Source: Phallusia mammillata (lineage: Eukaryota > Chordata > Ascidiacea > Phlebobranchia > Ascidiidae). Taken from it: DNA of 64,000 bases. The notes beneath the pieces were generated by a model. It ran no database searches. It had not been told where the DNA came from and was given only the letters and a program-made list of their open reading frames with translations. The stretch is taken from assembly GCA_003260075.1 (NCBI GenBank), contig QLIY01000437.1:39639-103638 (forward strand), given 5' to 3'. Of this stretch, positions 1 through 12,234 are shown piece by piece. The stretch's first letter is position 1. Each line of letters starts with the position of its first letter. Position numbers and translations under genes: made by a program.

Positions 1-196
1 TGTTTGTGCAGAACATTCTAGAATAACAAAATGACTCAAAATATCTTATGACTTGCATGAGAACGGAAATACCAACACTTGCATCCAGTTAAAAAGAGGT
101 TAAACACTTCCCCTACATGCTGTGCAACATTATTGCAAACAACATGCTAACGTTAAACATAAACTTTGTGCACATTAATATCATGACCGCTACACA

Positions 197-1312
197 CGTG
201 ACAAAACTATATCTTACTCGCTAATTCGAAAACAAACCTAAAAGGTTTTGTATAGTATACAAGATTTTATTAATGACAAAAAACAAGACAACTCAAAACA
301 AATTCGCGACACCTACAAAGCAACTCAATGAAAGTACAAATCGGTTGTAACGCAGCTTCAAAGGGGGGGGGGATACCAAAAACAAATAAATTTTATAAGG
401 CCACAATCCATGCCACATAATAAAGGGCAAAGGAAAAATAGGTTATATTTGTATGTTTCATGTTTATCCTCGGTGGGGGGGGGGGTTAGATTTAAAAAAT
501 GTGATCAAAACGTTAGGCCTACCCGCATATCCTTTTTAGAAGTAATAACTTCCGCCAAGGAAAGTTTTCTTTCCATTTAATGAACTTAGTGACCTTTTAA
601 GACCCGTGACCAGACTATATATCATTCGCTAATTTGGAAACAAAACCAAAAGGATTGGTACAGTGTACAAGATTTATTAATGAAAAAAAAGAAACAAGAC
701 AACTCGAAACAAATTCGCGACACCCACAAAGCAACTCAATGAAAGTACAAATCGGTTGTAACGCAGCTTCAAATTAAACAAACAACTTTTGCAGTTGGTC
801 CATTGTAACCAACGTACGGGCAGCATGTAGCTACTGTAACAGACGATACGCGTCAAAAACTGGATAAATACACTGAAGCATTTTGTTTCCTTCGCTACAA
901 CTCCAAATGATGCATCTCGTCACTGATGACGTCAAAGGATGATGACGAATCGACTGACGTCACAGAAGTGGTGGAAAAATTGGAATCAGTTTTCACTGCA
1001 GCAAAGATTCAAATTAAAACCTAACGTTACATTTAATTTGGCTAATGAAGTTTGCGCTGTCAAGTTACCTAATTTCCGACCAGTAGATCTTCGCTTTAGC
1101 GGTGGCGCAGTAGCTCCAGGTATCTCTGGCAGTCCAGAGGGTGGCGTTAGAGACAACGGAGACTGGCGACATTCAAGGAGAAAATCTCGTTCGTATGTTA
1201 TCCTGTGCGTTCCTAAACAATTCATAAAAAACTAATTACCAAAAACAATTAAATTTTTTAAGGCCACAATCCATGCCACACAAAAGTGCATAATTAAGGA
1301 AAAAGGAAATCG
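197..1312. repeat. Duplicated patch A'-G10-C' next to A-B-C, joined by G runs
   Basis: Bases 197-362 are a diverged copy of 605-773. They are followed by a G10 run (363-372). The bases after it (373 to about 445) are a copy of 1238-1312. The first copy therefore lacks the block 774-1237, with G10 in its place. A second G run (475-485) separates this patch from what follows. The best reading is a partial allelic contig inserted next to the full allele, with constant 10-base spacers; the G orientation would mean a reverse-complemented contig. Confidence 0.7.
927..962. promoter_or_regulatory. Two palindromic CRE/ATF sites (TGACGTCA), 28 bp apart
   Basis: TGACGTCA occurs at 927-934 and again at 955-962. 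Full palindromic CREs bind CREB/ATF-type bZIP factors. Two within 36 bases is uncommon in AT-rich DNA and suggests a promoter or enhancer. The nearest candidate gene is the small one on the minus strand at 1548-1979, but the sites lie downstream of it, so an unrecognised plus-strand start nearby is also possible. The motif is seen; the function is inferred. Confidence 0.4.
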
Positions 1313-1547
1313 CCTGAATGAGCTGTCTGTTTTATTACAAATTTGTTAAATCATTTTTTTCGCACTTGGGCAGTTGGTAACCTCAATTTTATTCCAACTA
1401 TCGAGAACCACTGAGTTGGAGTATTGGCGCTAACACACACAAGCGACCGAGAAAGGATTAAAACCGGCAACAATGTAAACACAAAACCACTCGGCCATTT
1501 GATGAGTATCTGTAGCCTACCCTTTCAAACAAAAGCAAAACATTTGC

Positions 1548-1979
1548 TTAAAATTGAATCGCACCTCCAGGAGACAATCCAGTTGCCCCGCTGGCACTGC
1601 TGACCCGTGTCACTTGCTTCTTTGACCTGTGCAAGTGTCTGTGATGATTTTTTGTTGCTGGAATTGATACCGGAGCTGAAGTAGTTCTTCCGAGAGCTTT
1701 ATGCCGACGTACTTTGGGAGAGACAGCTAAAATACAAAAAACTAACTTGAAACATTTATTCCCAACCAACGCAAAGACAAATTGTAAGCACTGTCTTATA
1801 CTTTTGTCATGATTTTTGCTGTTAATATTAATAGCTTCGCTTTTTGGTCGCGCAGTAGGTTTGGGTGGAGAATGCTTCAACACCTCGTTATATTTCCGAA
1901 CTGCACATTCCGTTGACTTTATATCAACTGCTGGAAGAACCGATTTTCTATCCAAAGCTGCTGGTGTTAATGTCTTCAT
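1548..1979 (-). CDS. Possible small two-exon gene, basic unknown protein (118 aa)
   Basis: Proposed exon 1 is 1802-1979 (start ATG at 1979) and exon 2 is 1548-1726, with a 75-bp GT-AG intron (donor GTATAAG, acceptor TTTTAG). Phases agree, and the frame also stays open across the intron. The protein is rich in Lys, Arg, Ser, Pro and His, for example a HHRHLHRSKKQ stretch near the C-terminus. I see no signal peptide, membrane segment or known domain. A poly(A)-like AATAAA lies about 210 bases downstream on the minus strand (1331-1336). It could be a real small nuclear or disordered protein, or a chance ORF; I do not recognise a family. Confidence 0.45.
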   Translation of the reverse strand: MKTLTPAALDRKSVLPAVDIKSTECAVRKYNEVLKHSPPKPTARPKSEAININSKNHDKSIRQCLQFVFALVGNKCFKLVFCILAVSPKVRRHKALGRTTSAPVSIPATKNHHRHLHRSKKQVTRVSSASGATGLSPGGAIQF

Positions 1980-2974
1980 TTCGGCTTTGCAAACAATTTT
2001 TAAACCTGTTTTTCAATTGAGTTTCTGCAAAAATCTGTCCTATTAAGTGTGTTGTCTAATTATGCTACACTGTGGCAGTCTGTTCATTATATACCAGGAC
2101 TAAACCAACAGATGCGCTCACTGTAGTAGGATACTTGTTACGAGACACGTCTCGAATATTCGTAATCATCACGCGCTAATGACGTGCGACGGCAGCAGCG
2201 TATAAGACGTATGTTATCTTTGCCCTACTGCCATACAATATTTCTCCTAGATAGTTTTCAGCTATAGTATCATTTGTTTTTCTGCACTTATAACACACAC
2301 TTATTACGAATGCAAAATCTAGCATTTTGAACTGTTTTTCTACCTATTAACAATATTTGCTTGTAGCCTATACTGTGCGTCAGTGTGTTTCAAACGTTCA
2401 AATTTCTTTATTGTTTACTTCTCACGCTGGAGCCTTCCAATACGAAGCAGCGAGTCATCTTTCGAACGACTTGTTTTTTTCCACCAGCATGGGAATTTAC
2501 ACATCTGGCTAGCTTGGAGCAAAGTTCGCTCATAAACTGAGTACTGAACTGTAGTGCCCATGTACACATTGAGTATACATGTTTGCTGTTAGCAACAAAG
2601 GTTCATTAAACCGAGTACGTGTTTGTTACATGTAGTTTGAGATGACGCCAATTCACTGTTTTGAGAAAATGGTTTGACACAAATTTCAAATCCCGCACCC
2701 TATAAAAAATATGTTGTTGTTTTTCATGCATTATACAAAAAGCTGTAATATTTTGTACCATGATGCACATTTTATAACTTACCAAACTACAAATGGCTAC
2801 GCTAAGATTTTAAACGATATGAATGGAATAACGCAAATCAGTTTATGATGCTGTTACGTGCTTCTTTTGAATTTTAAAGCGTGGCAAATGAAATATTTAA
2901 TTGAACTGAATACGGCTTGTATAAAGTATCTTGCAGCATTAATAAAGTAGTTATAATAGACTAGACGTATATAC

Positions 2975-3056
2975 TAGTGATGCACCGAACCCGCCTAAAA
3001 AGGTTCGGACCGAAACCGAATATTCGGCCACGAGACCGAATCAGGCCGAACCTAAA
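2975..3056. mobile_element. hAT-like terminus fragment (TAGTGATGCACCGAA)
   Basis: The terminus-like TAGTGATGCACCGAA (2975-2989) is followed by an inverted repeat: GGTTCGG near 3001 pairs with CCGAACC near 3047, with several CGAA/TTCGG words between. Many hAT elements begin this way. I found no matching right end or target duplication nearby, so this is probably a fragment or a degraded MITE. Confidence 0.4.
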
Positions 3057-3364
3057 ATCCTTTTCTTATGGATGTTTTCAACTGAACCTTGTGTCGTTGA
3101 TGTGAGTGAAGTGAANCACAGATTAAGCTACACAGTGTGAAGATCAGTCTTAACTGTTTATGACGTCATAATCTATATTGTGACGCTTATGCTACCTGTT
3201 TTTTTCGCATTGTTTGCACATAATGGGCGCACAAAAAGTCTGACGCATATGGTTACTAGGCTGGTAATACTCTTTTCAGCAACATAAAATCTGTTCAGTT
3301 TGAAAATTAAAATATTTGGCAAAGGAGTTTTAATAAACATGTTCACGGCCGCACAAACTCGTCT

Positions 3365-3375
3365 CCCCCCCCCCC
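3365..3375. other. C11 join without visible duplicate
   Basis: A run of 11 C follows GTCT and precedes AGTTATTG. It matches the other constant-length runs (ten plus one flanking base), but I see no duplicated sequence on its two sides. It may join non-overlapping contigs. Confidence 0.5.
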
Positions 3376-4305
3376 AGTTATTGCGCCACACAATGACACA
3401 ATACTTAAACGTTAGTCTGTAACGCTATGTGTCATCTTTATGTTGCAATTAAAATGCCTGTGTATTTCAAAACAATTGCAATTGTTGCGTTTCAACCGAC
3501 GTTTGTTCGATCAATGGCGTCTCTACAAGCTCGTTTGCGCTTAGCTGGAAACGTTTTGAAACCGACGTAACTTGAACAAAAACAACATTGTGACGTTATA
3601 CAAAGGTCAAGGCCGGGGGTGTGCGGCACTCCCGTACTCTACCCCAGTGTATGGAGTACTTCCTGCAAAATTGGTACAGCTCTCTGCGACCCCCAGTTTG
3701 GGAAGCCCTGGTCTATAGCACAAGTCTTGTCCACAACTAAAGGTTTGATATTTAATAATATTTTCAACTGTTTATTCTTTATGGCGGTATTTTTCAACGT
3801 TTTTGAGCCGATGTATTCTTTTTTATGGCAGTAAATTTGCTGCACCCTACCAATATAAAAATGTTATAGGCCTCATTACACACTCTGGAGTTTAGCCTAA
3901 TGACCTTAAACCAATTTATTAAATAATTTAACAACAGTATATGTCAATAATATACTTAAGAAATATTACCCCATATGCTTCAACAACGTTGGATAGGGTC
4001 AAAAAAGAGTTGTAAAATTAAACAAAGAAATCACGTAAACCGGTGATCTTTAGATACACCCAAGTTGAAACTGCTTTGTGGCATCAATGGAGTTTGCAAT
4101 GTGTGGCATGTGAACCGCGTATATTTTCATACGGACGCCGTCCAATTTAATGAGCAAATGACGCATCCCATGTCAACATGAAGCCATACAGTTGTAGGTC
4201 AAAACAAAGATCACGCAGATCATTCAGGGCAGCGAAACGTTTTCCTGGTAAACTGTTAGATTCCTGAGGGGCCAAACTAGGTGAAGTCGTAACATTTCAA
4301 CCCAC

Positions 4306-4553
4306 GAAATGTCGATCTAATAAAAGTCCAATAAATATCGACCACTAATACCTGGAAGACGTTAATTTGTTGCCGCTGATTGAAATAAATCCAATAGAAA
4401 ACAGATACAAATCATGTAAAACATAGTGCCCCCCCCCCCGAAATGTCGATCTAATAAAAGTCCAATAAATATCGACCACTAATACCGGGAAGACGTTAAT
4501 TTGTTGTCGCTGATTGAAATAAATCCAATAGAAAACAGATACAAATCATGTAA
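4306..4553. repeat. Direct duplication (about 114 bp) around a C10 join
   Basis: Bases 4306-4419 and 4440-4553 are nearly identical direct copies with a few substitutions. They are separated by a short tail and a C run at 4429-4439 (ten plus one flanking C). Probably two alleles of one locus joined in assembly. Confidence 0.7.
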
Positions 4554-5047
4554 AAAGGTTTTATCAAAAAGCATCAGTGCCTGATAAAAATATTTGTTTG
4601 GTAAAAGATGAAGGTGAAATACTTACTTTTCCTGTTCTGAACTCAGTGCAACTTGTTAGATTTTCGTAAAATGAAACAATTGCACTACCCATATTAATTA
4701 GCATTGGGTATGAAATGGGGTATGATAGAAAAACTTGTATTTTACCTACACAAGACACATGTAGTTTACCTATACACAAGAAAGACGTAGTGTAAAGTTT
4801 GACACTAAGCATCACCCCTTTATAGGTTTCAATCATATTCTGCAAAATGTTAAATAGTTTGAACGCAAAAAGGGACAAAACAGTTGAAAGGTCAGCGTTC
4901 AAACGCGTTTAATATTCTTGATGAACGTTGTCGAATCAGTGCTGCCATTTGGCACACGCCGCAAAAGACAAGATTCGTCGTATGACCCACGGCTATATTG
5001 TCGCATTGCATTTAGTCCGGCGGCCACTGATAAGCATGTGAAAAGGT

Positions 5048-5313
5048 TTTATTGCCTGTTTCGGGTACATGACCAGTACCGCGAATTACTACGTCAAATT
5101 ATCAAAGCTTTACAAAGGTCGTACGACCCGCAACCAGTATATATGTACACACATGGAAATTAAGCTTATGTAGCAGCCCCCCCCCCTTTATTGCCTGTTT
5201 CGGGTACATGACCAGTACCGCGAATTACTACGTCTAATTATCAAAGCTTTACAAAGGTCGTACGACCCGCAACCGGTATATATGTACACACATGGAAATT
5301 AAGCTTATATAGC
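5048..5313. repeat. Direct duplication (about 127 bp) around a C10 join
   Basis: Copies at 5048-5174 and 5187-5313 differ at a few bases (for example GTCAAATT against GTCTAATT). They flank exactly ten C at 5177-5186. The copies contain no recognisable exon. Confidence 0.7.
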
Positions 5314-6396
5314 AAAAAAATCGTTATACTGCAGAAGCTGTGGCGGTTGGCAAGTTGTAAGATTGCAAAAAGAAGTTAGCCCCAGTAAGTCTAATTGTAC
5401 ATGCACAGATCAATATTAAAATCGACAGGCAATAGTCGCTCGCCTACATTACTCCATAAGGCTGCTGGTATTAGAAAGACAAATGAGATGTCGTTAGTTC
5501 GTGTGCAGCAAACGAGTTTAGATTAGAAAAGGAATCAAGTTTGATGGGTTTGTAATTTCTGTCTCAATAATTAGATCTCTTGGACAGGGTTAACAATATT
5601 ATACGTGCACTCTATAGATTGGCTGGGTAATGAGTTTTAGATCTGTTTTGTATTAAAATGGTCAACTTTGAAAGTTCATTGCGTTAAGAAGACATTAGTT
5701 TGTTTTAATAAACGTCCGCGAGTTAATTAATTTTGAAATCTTCTTGCTTGGAAGTAAACTAAAAAACATCGTTAACTATTTTATAAATGCTTTTATTGTA
5801 CAAAACATTTAAAGCATGGGTCCTGAATCAGCAGTACGTGTAAAAAAAATGTGAAAGCTGAAATGGTGCAAGTGCAAAAAAGTTAAAAACCTCTATTATT
5901 TATTACATTACAGTTTTTAATGTAAGCCTAGTTAATGGCCCAAATACACAATTTAGATTTATGTTATGCAATATTGTTGAAGTAGTATTAAACTTAGATG
6001 ACCTTGCTAACATTTTAAAAGTAATTATAAAGTTGAAGCTTTGTCCGCAAACCTTTTTTCTTTCCGGAAAAGTCATTAGAAGTCGATCAATTTATTGTGA
6101 TCGGCATTTGCGTTGCATAGCCCGTGCTGGTTTGTACCGCATTACGGATTCGTAATGTAGCGATTACAACAGATGGCATAGAAAGTAGGCAGTACACAAC
6201 AGCGATAGGTTCGGATTGCGTTTACATGTCACATGTGATTACAGTCGTATTACAACCCGTGACGTACATAAAGCCTCTCATGGGATAATTGTCTCGCAGA
6301 ATGTGATTTCTGTCCGTGTGCCGACGACGAGTCTCTCGAGAGTTCGTAACGTCATTAATCGTAGATTTTGTTGCGTGTTGTTTGCGTGAGATTTAA

Positions 6397-6706
6397 GTTG
6401 TACAAGTGGTTGTTTAAGAATTCACACCAGTTTACTACGCACTCAAAATCCAATGAGTGCGGTATTTAATTTTTTTATTGTTAGTGGGGTAAAACAACGC
6501 ATTGATGTCTCATGGGCGTGTGTTTATTCTCTTTTTTTAGATCTATGTCCCCCCCCCCGTTGTACAAGTGGTTGTTTAAGAATTCACACCAGTTTACTAC
6601 GCACTCTAAATCCAATGAGTGCGGTGTTTAATATTTTTATTCTTAGTGGGGTAAAATAACGCATTAATATTTCATGGGCGTGTGTTTATTCTCTTTCAGA
6701 TCTTTG
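6397..6706. repeat. Direct duplication (about 148 bp) around a C10 join
   Basis: Copies at 6397-6545 and 6559-6706 share most of their sequence with scattered substitutions and a small indel. Exactly ten C lie at 6549-6558. Apparent ORFs spanning this join are artefacts of the duplication. Confidence 0.7.
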
Positions 6707-9700
6707 ATGGTTTTCATTGTTAACAAAAAGTTGTACATTTGTTTTACAAACGATTTTAATTCACTCAGGTTTGTAGGCTATTTTTTCATTTAGATTAGCA
6801 AATTATTGGTCTTGGTCAGTTTATTTTACGTGTAGGGCTCCATTAAATTAAAGGTTTTCCATGCGAATAGTAAGTTTGAAAAGTGATTTTTATCCAGCAA
6901 AACAAATTTGGCTTGAACAATGAGGTTACTCGCGCAAAAATGGTAGTTGATTAATCATTTCAAATCGAGTTTTTTTTAATCACATTAATTTTTAGTTTTG
7001 TATACATTTTAAAAATAGCAGTAAGACCTGGGAACAATTTTAGATCTAACAAAATGATTAAACTTTTAAAAAGTCATAAAATCGAATTGGTCTCATTACG
7101 ACCGGACGCAAGTAGAGTGCAATGGTTCGGATGACAGAAGTTGACGCAAATTCTCACGGGACCAATCGAATTTGCGTGTCAGTTTCTGACTGGATAATAC
7201 CGCTACAGCGATACACGTGATTATTGGTCGAAAGTTTATTGGCATAAAATTCGATTACTCACAAGGGACCGCCCTGCAGTTGTGTGATACGCGCATTCGT
7301 TGTAATGTAAACAATCCGCGCTTTTGTAGGTACCTTTCCAGTTTTCACGGAAACCCTTAAAGTAGTTTTACCAGACATCGAAACTCTCGTAAAATTTTGT
7401 GCGTTAAGTCTAGGCCTGGAAAAACAACACCTAAAATAGTTACTACGGATTGTTTTTCTGGGGACTCAAAGGTTTACGAAGTAGGTGATTTTTTGCGTCT
7501 TGTTAAACCCTGTTGAAAGGACGGGATCGCCCCAAAACTATACCCATCGCCATAAAAAAACATTCTGGTTTGAAACTTATTTAAAAACGAAACAGCCATT
7601 TTTTCTCCATGGTAGGCTATACGTTTAATACTACTTACCCAAATATGTGAAAAAGAATTATAATGCAAGTTTGGTATACTAAAAATCGTCAGGAATTTTG
7701 CCGATTTAGATATCGTAAACCTACTTTAATTTCGCCTCTGACCAACGACTAACAATGTTTGAATTCGGCTTGAGAATTTTGGAGGCGATTTTAAGCGAGG
7801 CGAGTTGTGTCAATCAGGAAACAAAATAGAAGTATTTGCCGCGTGGACACTTGACTATAAATTGCTGTAATCAAGATACGGAACAGAAATCCCCTTCTTG
7901 GTAAAAAACCACGCGTCTGGTCTGAAATCGATGATAATGTATTAGGCTGTCAGCTAAATTGTCGTGCGGTGTTTTTCGACTTCAAACGCTATTTGGCAAT
8001 TTAGGGATAAAGTTTAGGAGGAATTTAAGGTCCCCAAAGGTGTACTTGACTTTAAACGTATTACTTAGACTCGCTCAATGTCACTTTTCGGCTTGTAAAA
8101 TATAACAGGAAATATTAAAAACTCAATGTGACCCAACATACAATACAATAAGGCCAAGCTCATTTGAAAAATTTGAGTGTATAACCTTGCTAATATTACC
8201 AAATCGCAGGCAATAAAAGAGTAATTTACTGTAACAGTAATCTGATTGCTCTTGACGCACACGCGGTTTATCAGCATATACGTTATTGCCAATATCGACA
8301 GGAATGTTTAAAAGCAAAACCAACCAATATTAAGGTTAGTTTTGCCTACTGTTCTTTAGGTATTCGGCGTGTTTAATTACTTACATTATGATATATTACA
8401 TCCGCAGTTGGTTCTATAGACTGCATAATCAGAGGTGTAAATGCGTCGATGCGAGTATCATAGAAACAAGTTTGTCGGGTTTTGTACTGTCACAAACTGA
8501 CAAAACAAACTCGTAAATGCCAGTCAACAAGTCAAAGTGTCACGTTGACCGACGTGAGTGATTTGTAAGGTTAAAGAGTGTAGGAAGTTTGCATTAGCCT
8601 TGCGTTAAAAGTAGCGCATGTGCTGCGATAGACCTTATTGTCTTGTGCTGTAACGGTTTTGTATTTAGGCGTTCAGAAATGTTAATACAACAGTGCTTTG
8701 TGTGTCCCAGGACCCCTGTTTAAAGTTAGCGCCAATTGTACACATCCTACATGCATGCATTTGAATCTATTGATCTCAGCGCATTTTTGAAACTAATTCG
8801 ATAGTTTAAATCGTTGCCTTTTTTGTGAAGTCGTACCACCCTAAATCAACTTCTGCTAATAACCAACTATTGGGAATTGATTGGTTTTAACCCACTAAGG
8901 AATTATTCCGCTTATTTATTGTTAATCAAGACCAAAGTATAATGAACTTCGATTTAAAATCCGTGACCCGGTATGATTGCTAACAATCCAACGAGATATG
9001 GATTCCAATTTCAAATTGTTCGTTGGGCCATGATTGGGAAGGGGAATTAAGACCTTTGTTTCAAGTATATGGGCACAGGTATATCCCAGCCATTTCTCTT
9101 GCATCCCTTGAGACGTGATTAATCTATGAGAAAGGAGTTTCATCGTTCAACCGATATGAATACATTCATATATGCGTCATCATCCCAGCTGTATCACTGC
9201 GAGAGCGAGTTACAATTGGTGAGGGACAGTAATAATTAAATTTCAGTCCCTCCGGGCGCTTGATAACGGGTCAGTCCCGTTCTTTTGCCTGCAACCGCTG
9301 GACGTTGCGCTTCTTACATAGTCAGTCGCGCAAAAATACATACACTATACCAGACTGCGGTACGATTTGTTTCAGGGCGCCCGCCAAACAGAGATTCTTG
9401 TTAGCTGTTGTTTATTGTTTACACTCGAACTGTGGGAGTTTAAGAATGTTGTGTCAAGTCTTGTTGAGAGGTGGCTTTGCCTAATCAGGCGCATAATACA
9501 GGGGTCAGGTTTGGAAATAGTTGCTATATAGGCTTGTGATGAAATAGGAGCCTGTAGTGAAGTATGTTTTTGAGTTTGTCAAGAACTTTGTTCAGCGTCA
9601 TAGTGGATTTTTCGACAATGGGAGGAAAAAATATTAAGTTGGTTTAGAGTTAGGGCAAAATTGGGCATGTTTTCCAGCTGCAAAAAATGCACAAGTTCAG

Positions 9701-11621
9701 AGATATTCTATTAGTGTACGTATAAATTGTGCGGGTAGAAACCAAACGAGGAAAATTTGTTGTCTTTACTGGCTATTCTAATATACTTAAGTGTGTCTGA
9801 GCATAACAAAAAACTTGTGATCATATAATCAATATTAAACATTAACTTATTGAGTAAAACGTGGTACAGCGCAGGGTTGAAAATCCGTGGTATTTTATGG
9901 CCATGATGTGAGAGGCAATTGTTTACCGAACTGTACATGACACTATTTTTAATCACACTAATTAAATCGTCAAAATTTTAAACGGTTTGTGATTTCGGTA
10001 CGTGTAAGGTTACGACACATAAAATTACAGTATTAGAACGTTTTTTCTGAATATTTGCATGTGGCCGGTCGGTTTATGGAGTTTGTCGCGGCTAAAACTT
10101 ACATGTGTATTAGAGCAATATACTTTGCAATTTAGGGCACTAACCACACGATAGTACCACCAGCGTCATTATAGTGGCATTTTAATGTCAAATTTGATTA
10201 GACGCTGTCAAGTTTGCTGTATATAGCTGCCCAGGAATAGCAGACAAACCGCCGTATCTCAGAAACCTTTAACCGGCGACAACTTGTCAGACAATCGTGA
10301 AACAAAATCAGCCATTAATTGAGCCCGGCACTAGTGAATAATTAAAGATGATTCAGGAAGTTAACGAGATAACACTTGTCTTTCAAGTGCTTTAATTCCA
10401 TTTTTTCGACAGTCCCCTAAGACAGCGTTCAGTCCGCTTCAATTTTGATTTGCGCATACACCCCGGGGTCGGTAATCGATTTTGAAACGTATTTTGTGCG
10501 CTCGAAGTCATGTAACTTTCGTCCCGTCGCCTCAACTCAACACGCGTCTGCCTCATCAAGCTTTGCTCGTCAATCGATGTTGCTGTCAAGTGCTGGCCTC
10601 TCCGCCCATTGATTTCCAATGCTGGCTGCCCGGCCTATCCACCCTTGTGTAAATGCGCGCTTAATGGCTTGTCGAAGCCACCTGATGTTGACATGCGTTG
10701 CCTTTAATTCACGGATCGATACACGGCTAAGGGAAACCGTGATCACCGGGCGCCAAGAATTGCAGTAAATGAGATGCAAAGCGAAAGAAAGTCAAAAACT
10801 CCTTCATTGCGGTCAGCGTTCGGGGCAACACGAAGGCGTGGTGTAACTATAGAACCGCGTTTGGTCGTAAATTACAGAGTTGGACGTCGTCACGCGGGTT
10901 TGCATTTCAATCACTCGCTTGGATTTAGCTGGCGTTTTAGTCGGTTAGGCTATACGCTACAAGAGGTAAGGGGTGACAATTAGGTGCGATGCACGTGTTC
11001 TGTAGATCGAGCACAAGATTTTCTAGACCCAACTGCGGGTATACCAAAGTGTTGTACGAATGTGAGTGTGGTTCTGTATGCAAAGTTGTAGCATAAAAGC
11101 GTTCACTGAAACAAATGATCACAAGCTCATTGACTTCAAAGCCAGATCGCGTTGGTTAGCTTAAGGCGATGTGGTTAAGCGACCGTGCTTTGTCGCACTT
11201 AGTTCCTTCGACACTTCACCCAGGTGAGATTCGACTTATAAACTGGCAGTTGTGGGTCGACAACGCCCCAGTGCTACCCGCTGTGGAATGCTCGAATGCT
11301 AATTATAGAGTAAATTATAATTTCCGCTGCGGACTCTCAGAAACGAATCGATCTCATAAGTACCAGTTCGGTTTGAAACCTATATCACTGCTTTAAAGTG
11401 CCAAAATGAAGCGAACATATAACTAGATGTCTGTCTTCATCATCAGTGCTCGGATTTTCGCTGTTCTTTATAGTGAAGGAAACCCGAAATTCAGCGATTA
11501 CATGTGGAAGGCTTAATCCCAGATGAAGGCGAAACTTAGTACTTACGGTAATCCGGATTTCCATAAAATGGCGTAAGCAGCTTTGGTGAGCCTCTAGTAC
11601 AAAGATGTCCCAGAACAAACA

Positions 11622-11632
11622 CCCCCCCCCCC
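11622..11632. other. C11 join
   Basis: Eleven C (ten plus one flanking base) lie between CAGAACAAACA and AACAAACACG. Only a short word (AACAAACAC) is repeated on the two sides, so the overlap at this join is very small. Confidence 0.6.
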
Positions 11633-11654
11633 AACAAACACGAAATCTCGGCTG

Positions 11655-11940
11655 AAGATGCGCATTTATGAACAGGTCGAAGAAAATAATCTCGATTTGA
11701 ATGAATTCAGACGCAAAGTATACGAGTATTGGATTCTATTGGTCAATAAATACTCATACTGTACTTTTGAAATAGTTAAGCGGATGAAATCTAGGTTTAA
11801 GATGCGCATTTATGAACAGGTCGAAGAAAAATAATCCCGATTTAAATAAATTCAGACGCAAAGCGTTTTTTATGTGTCTACGGGTCCTTGAGTATTCATA
11901 CTGTGTTTTTGGAATACAGTTAAGTGTATGAAATTTGTGC
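11655..11940. repeat. Diverged tandem duplication, period about 144 bp
   Basis: Copy 1 (about 11655-11798) and copy 2 (about 11799-11940) both start AAGATGCGCATTTATG. They stay alignable, with clear divergence and indels, to GTATGAAAT near the end. There is no C run between them, and divergence is higher than at the join sites, so this looks like genuine old tandem duplication. It lies about 300 bp upstream of the PIM-like gene start. Confidence 0.6.
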
Positions 11941-12234
11941 ATAAACCCGCTTTACGCATAGGCTAAAACAGGTGGTTATGCAGTTATTTCGTTTTATATG
12001 TCATGTAATTATTTTGCCCTAAAGCAGAAAACGTTTATGGACAACCTGTAAAACCTGTTGCAAATATATGATTTTGTGATAAAATGTGGTGTATTATCTT
12101 CTTTCTTCCTGTAGCACAGCTATAGAATCTGTTTATCATGATAAACCGGTGTTCTGAAATTAAATCGTTGTCGCTTTTACATCAGCCGTGCTCACGTGAC
12201 TGCGGAAGCCGGGTCGTAAACAAGTTAGATCAAA

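Larger units (their letters stand above)
1..1547. other. Intergenic stretch with two assembly joins and paired CRE sites
   Basis: I see no convincing exon here. The stretch holds two G-run joins (363-372 and 475-485) and two full palindromic TGACGTCA sites (927-934 and 955-962). A 32-codon ORF at 926-1024 (plus) overlaps the first CRE and encodes an acidic peptide starting MTSKDDDEST. It could be a small exon, but nothing else supports it. A TTTATT at 1331-1336 is a possible minus-strand poly(A) signal for the gene at 1548-1979. Confidence 0.5.
1980..12234. other. Long intergenic region, no supported gene
   Basis: About 10 kb of AT-rich DNA. Every ORF is short and none shows a recognisable domain, paired splice sites or codon bias like the real exons in this window. 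It holds a hAT-like terminus near 2975, one CRE palindrome (3161-3168), five C-run joins (from 3365 to 11632), a real tandem repeat at 11655-11940 and one ambiguous base at 3117. The stretch 10390-10780 is richer in GC than its surroundings, but I found no coding logic in it. Confidence 0.6.
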
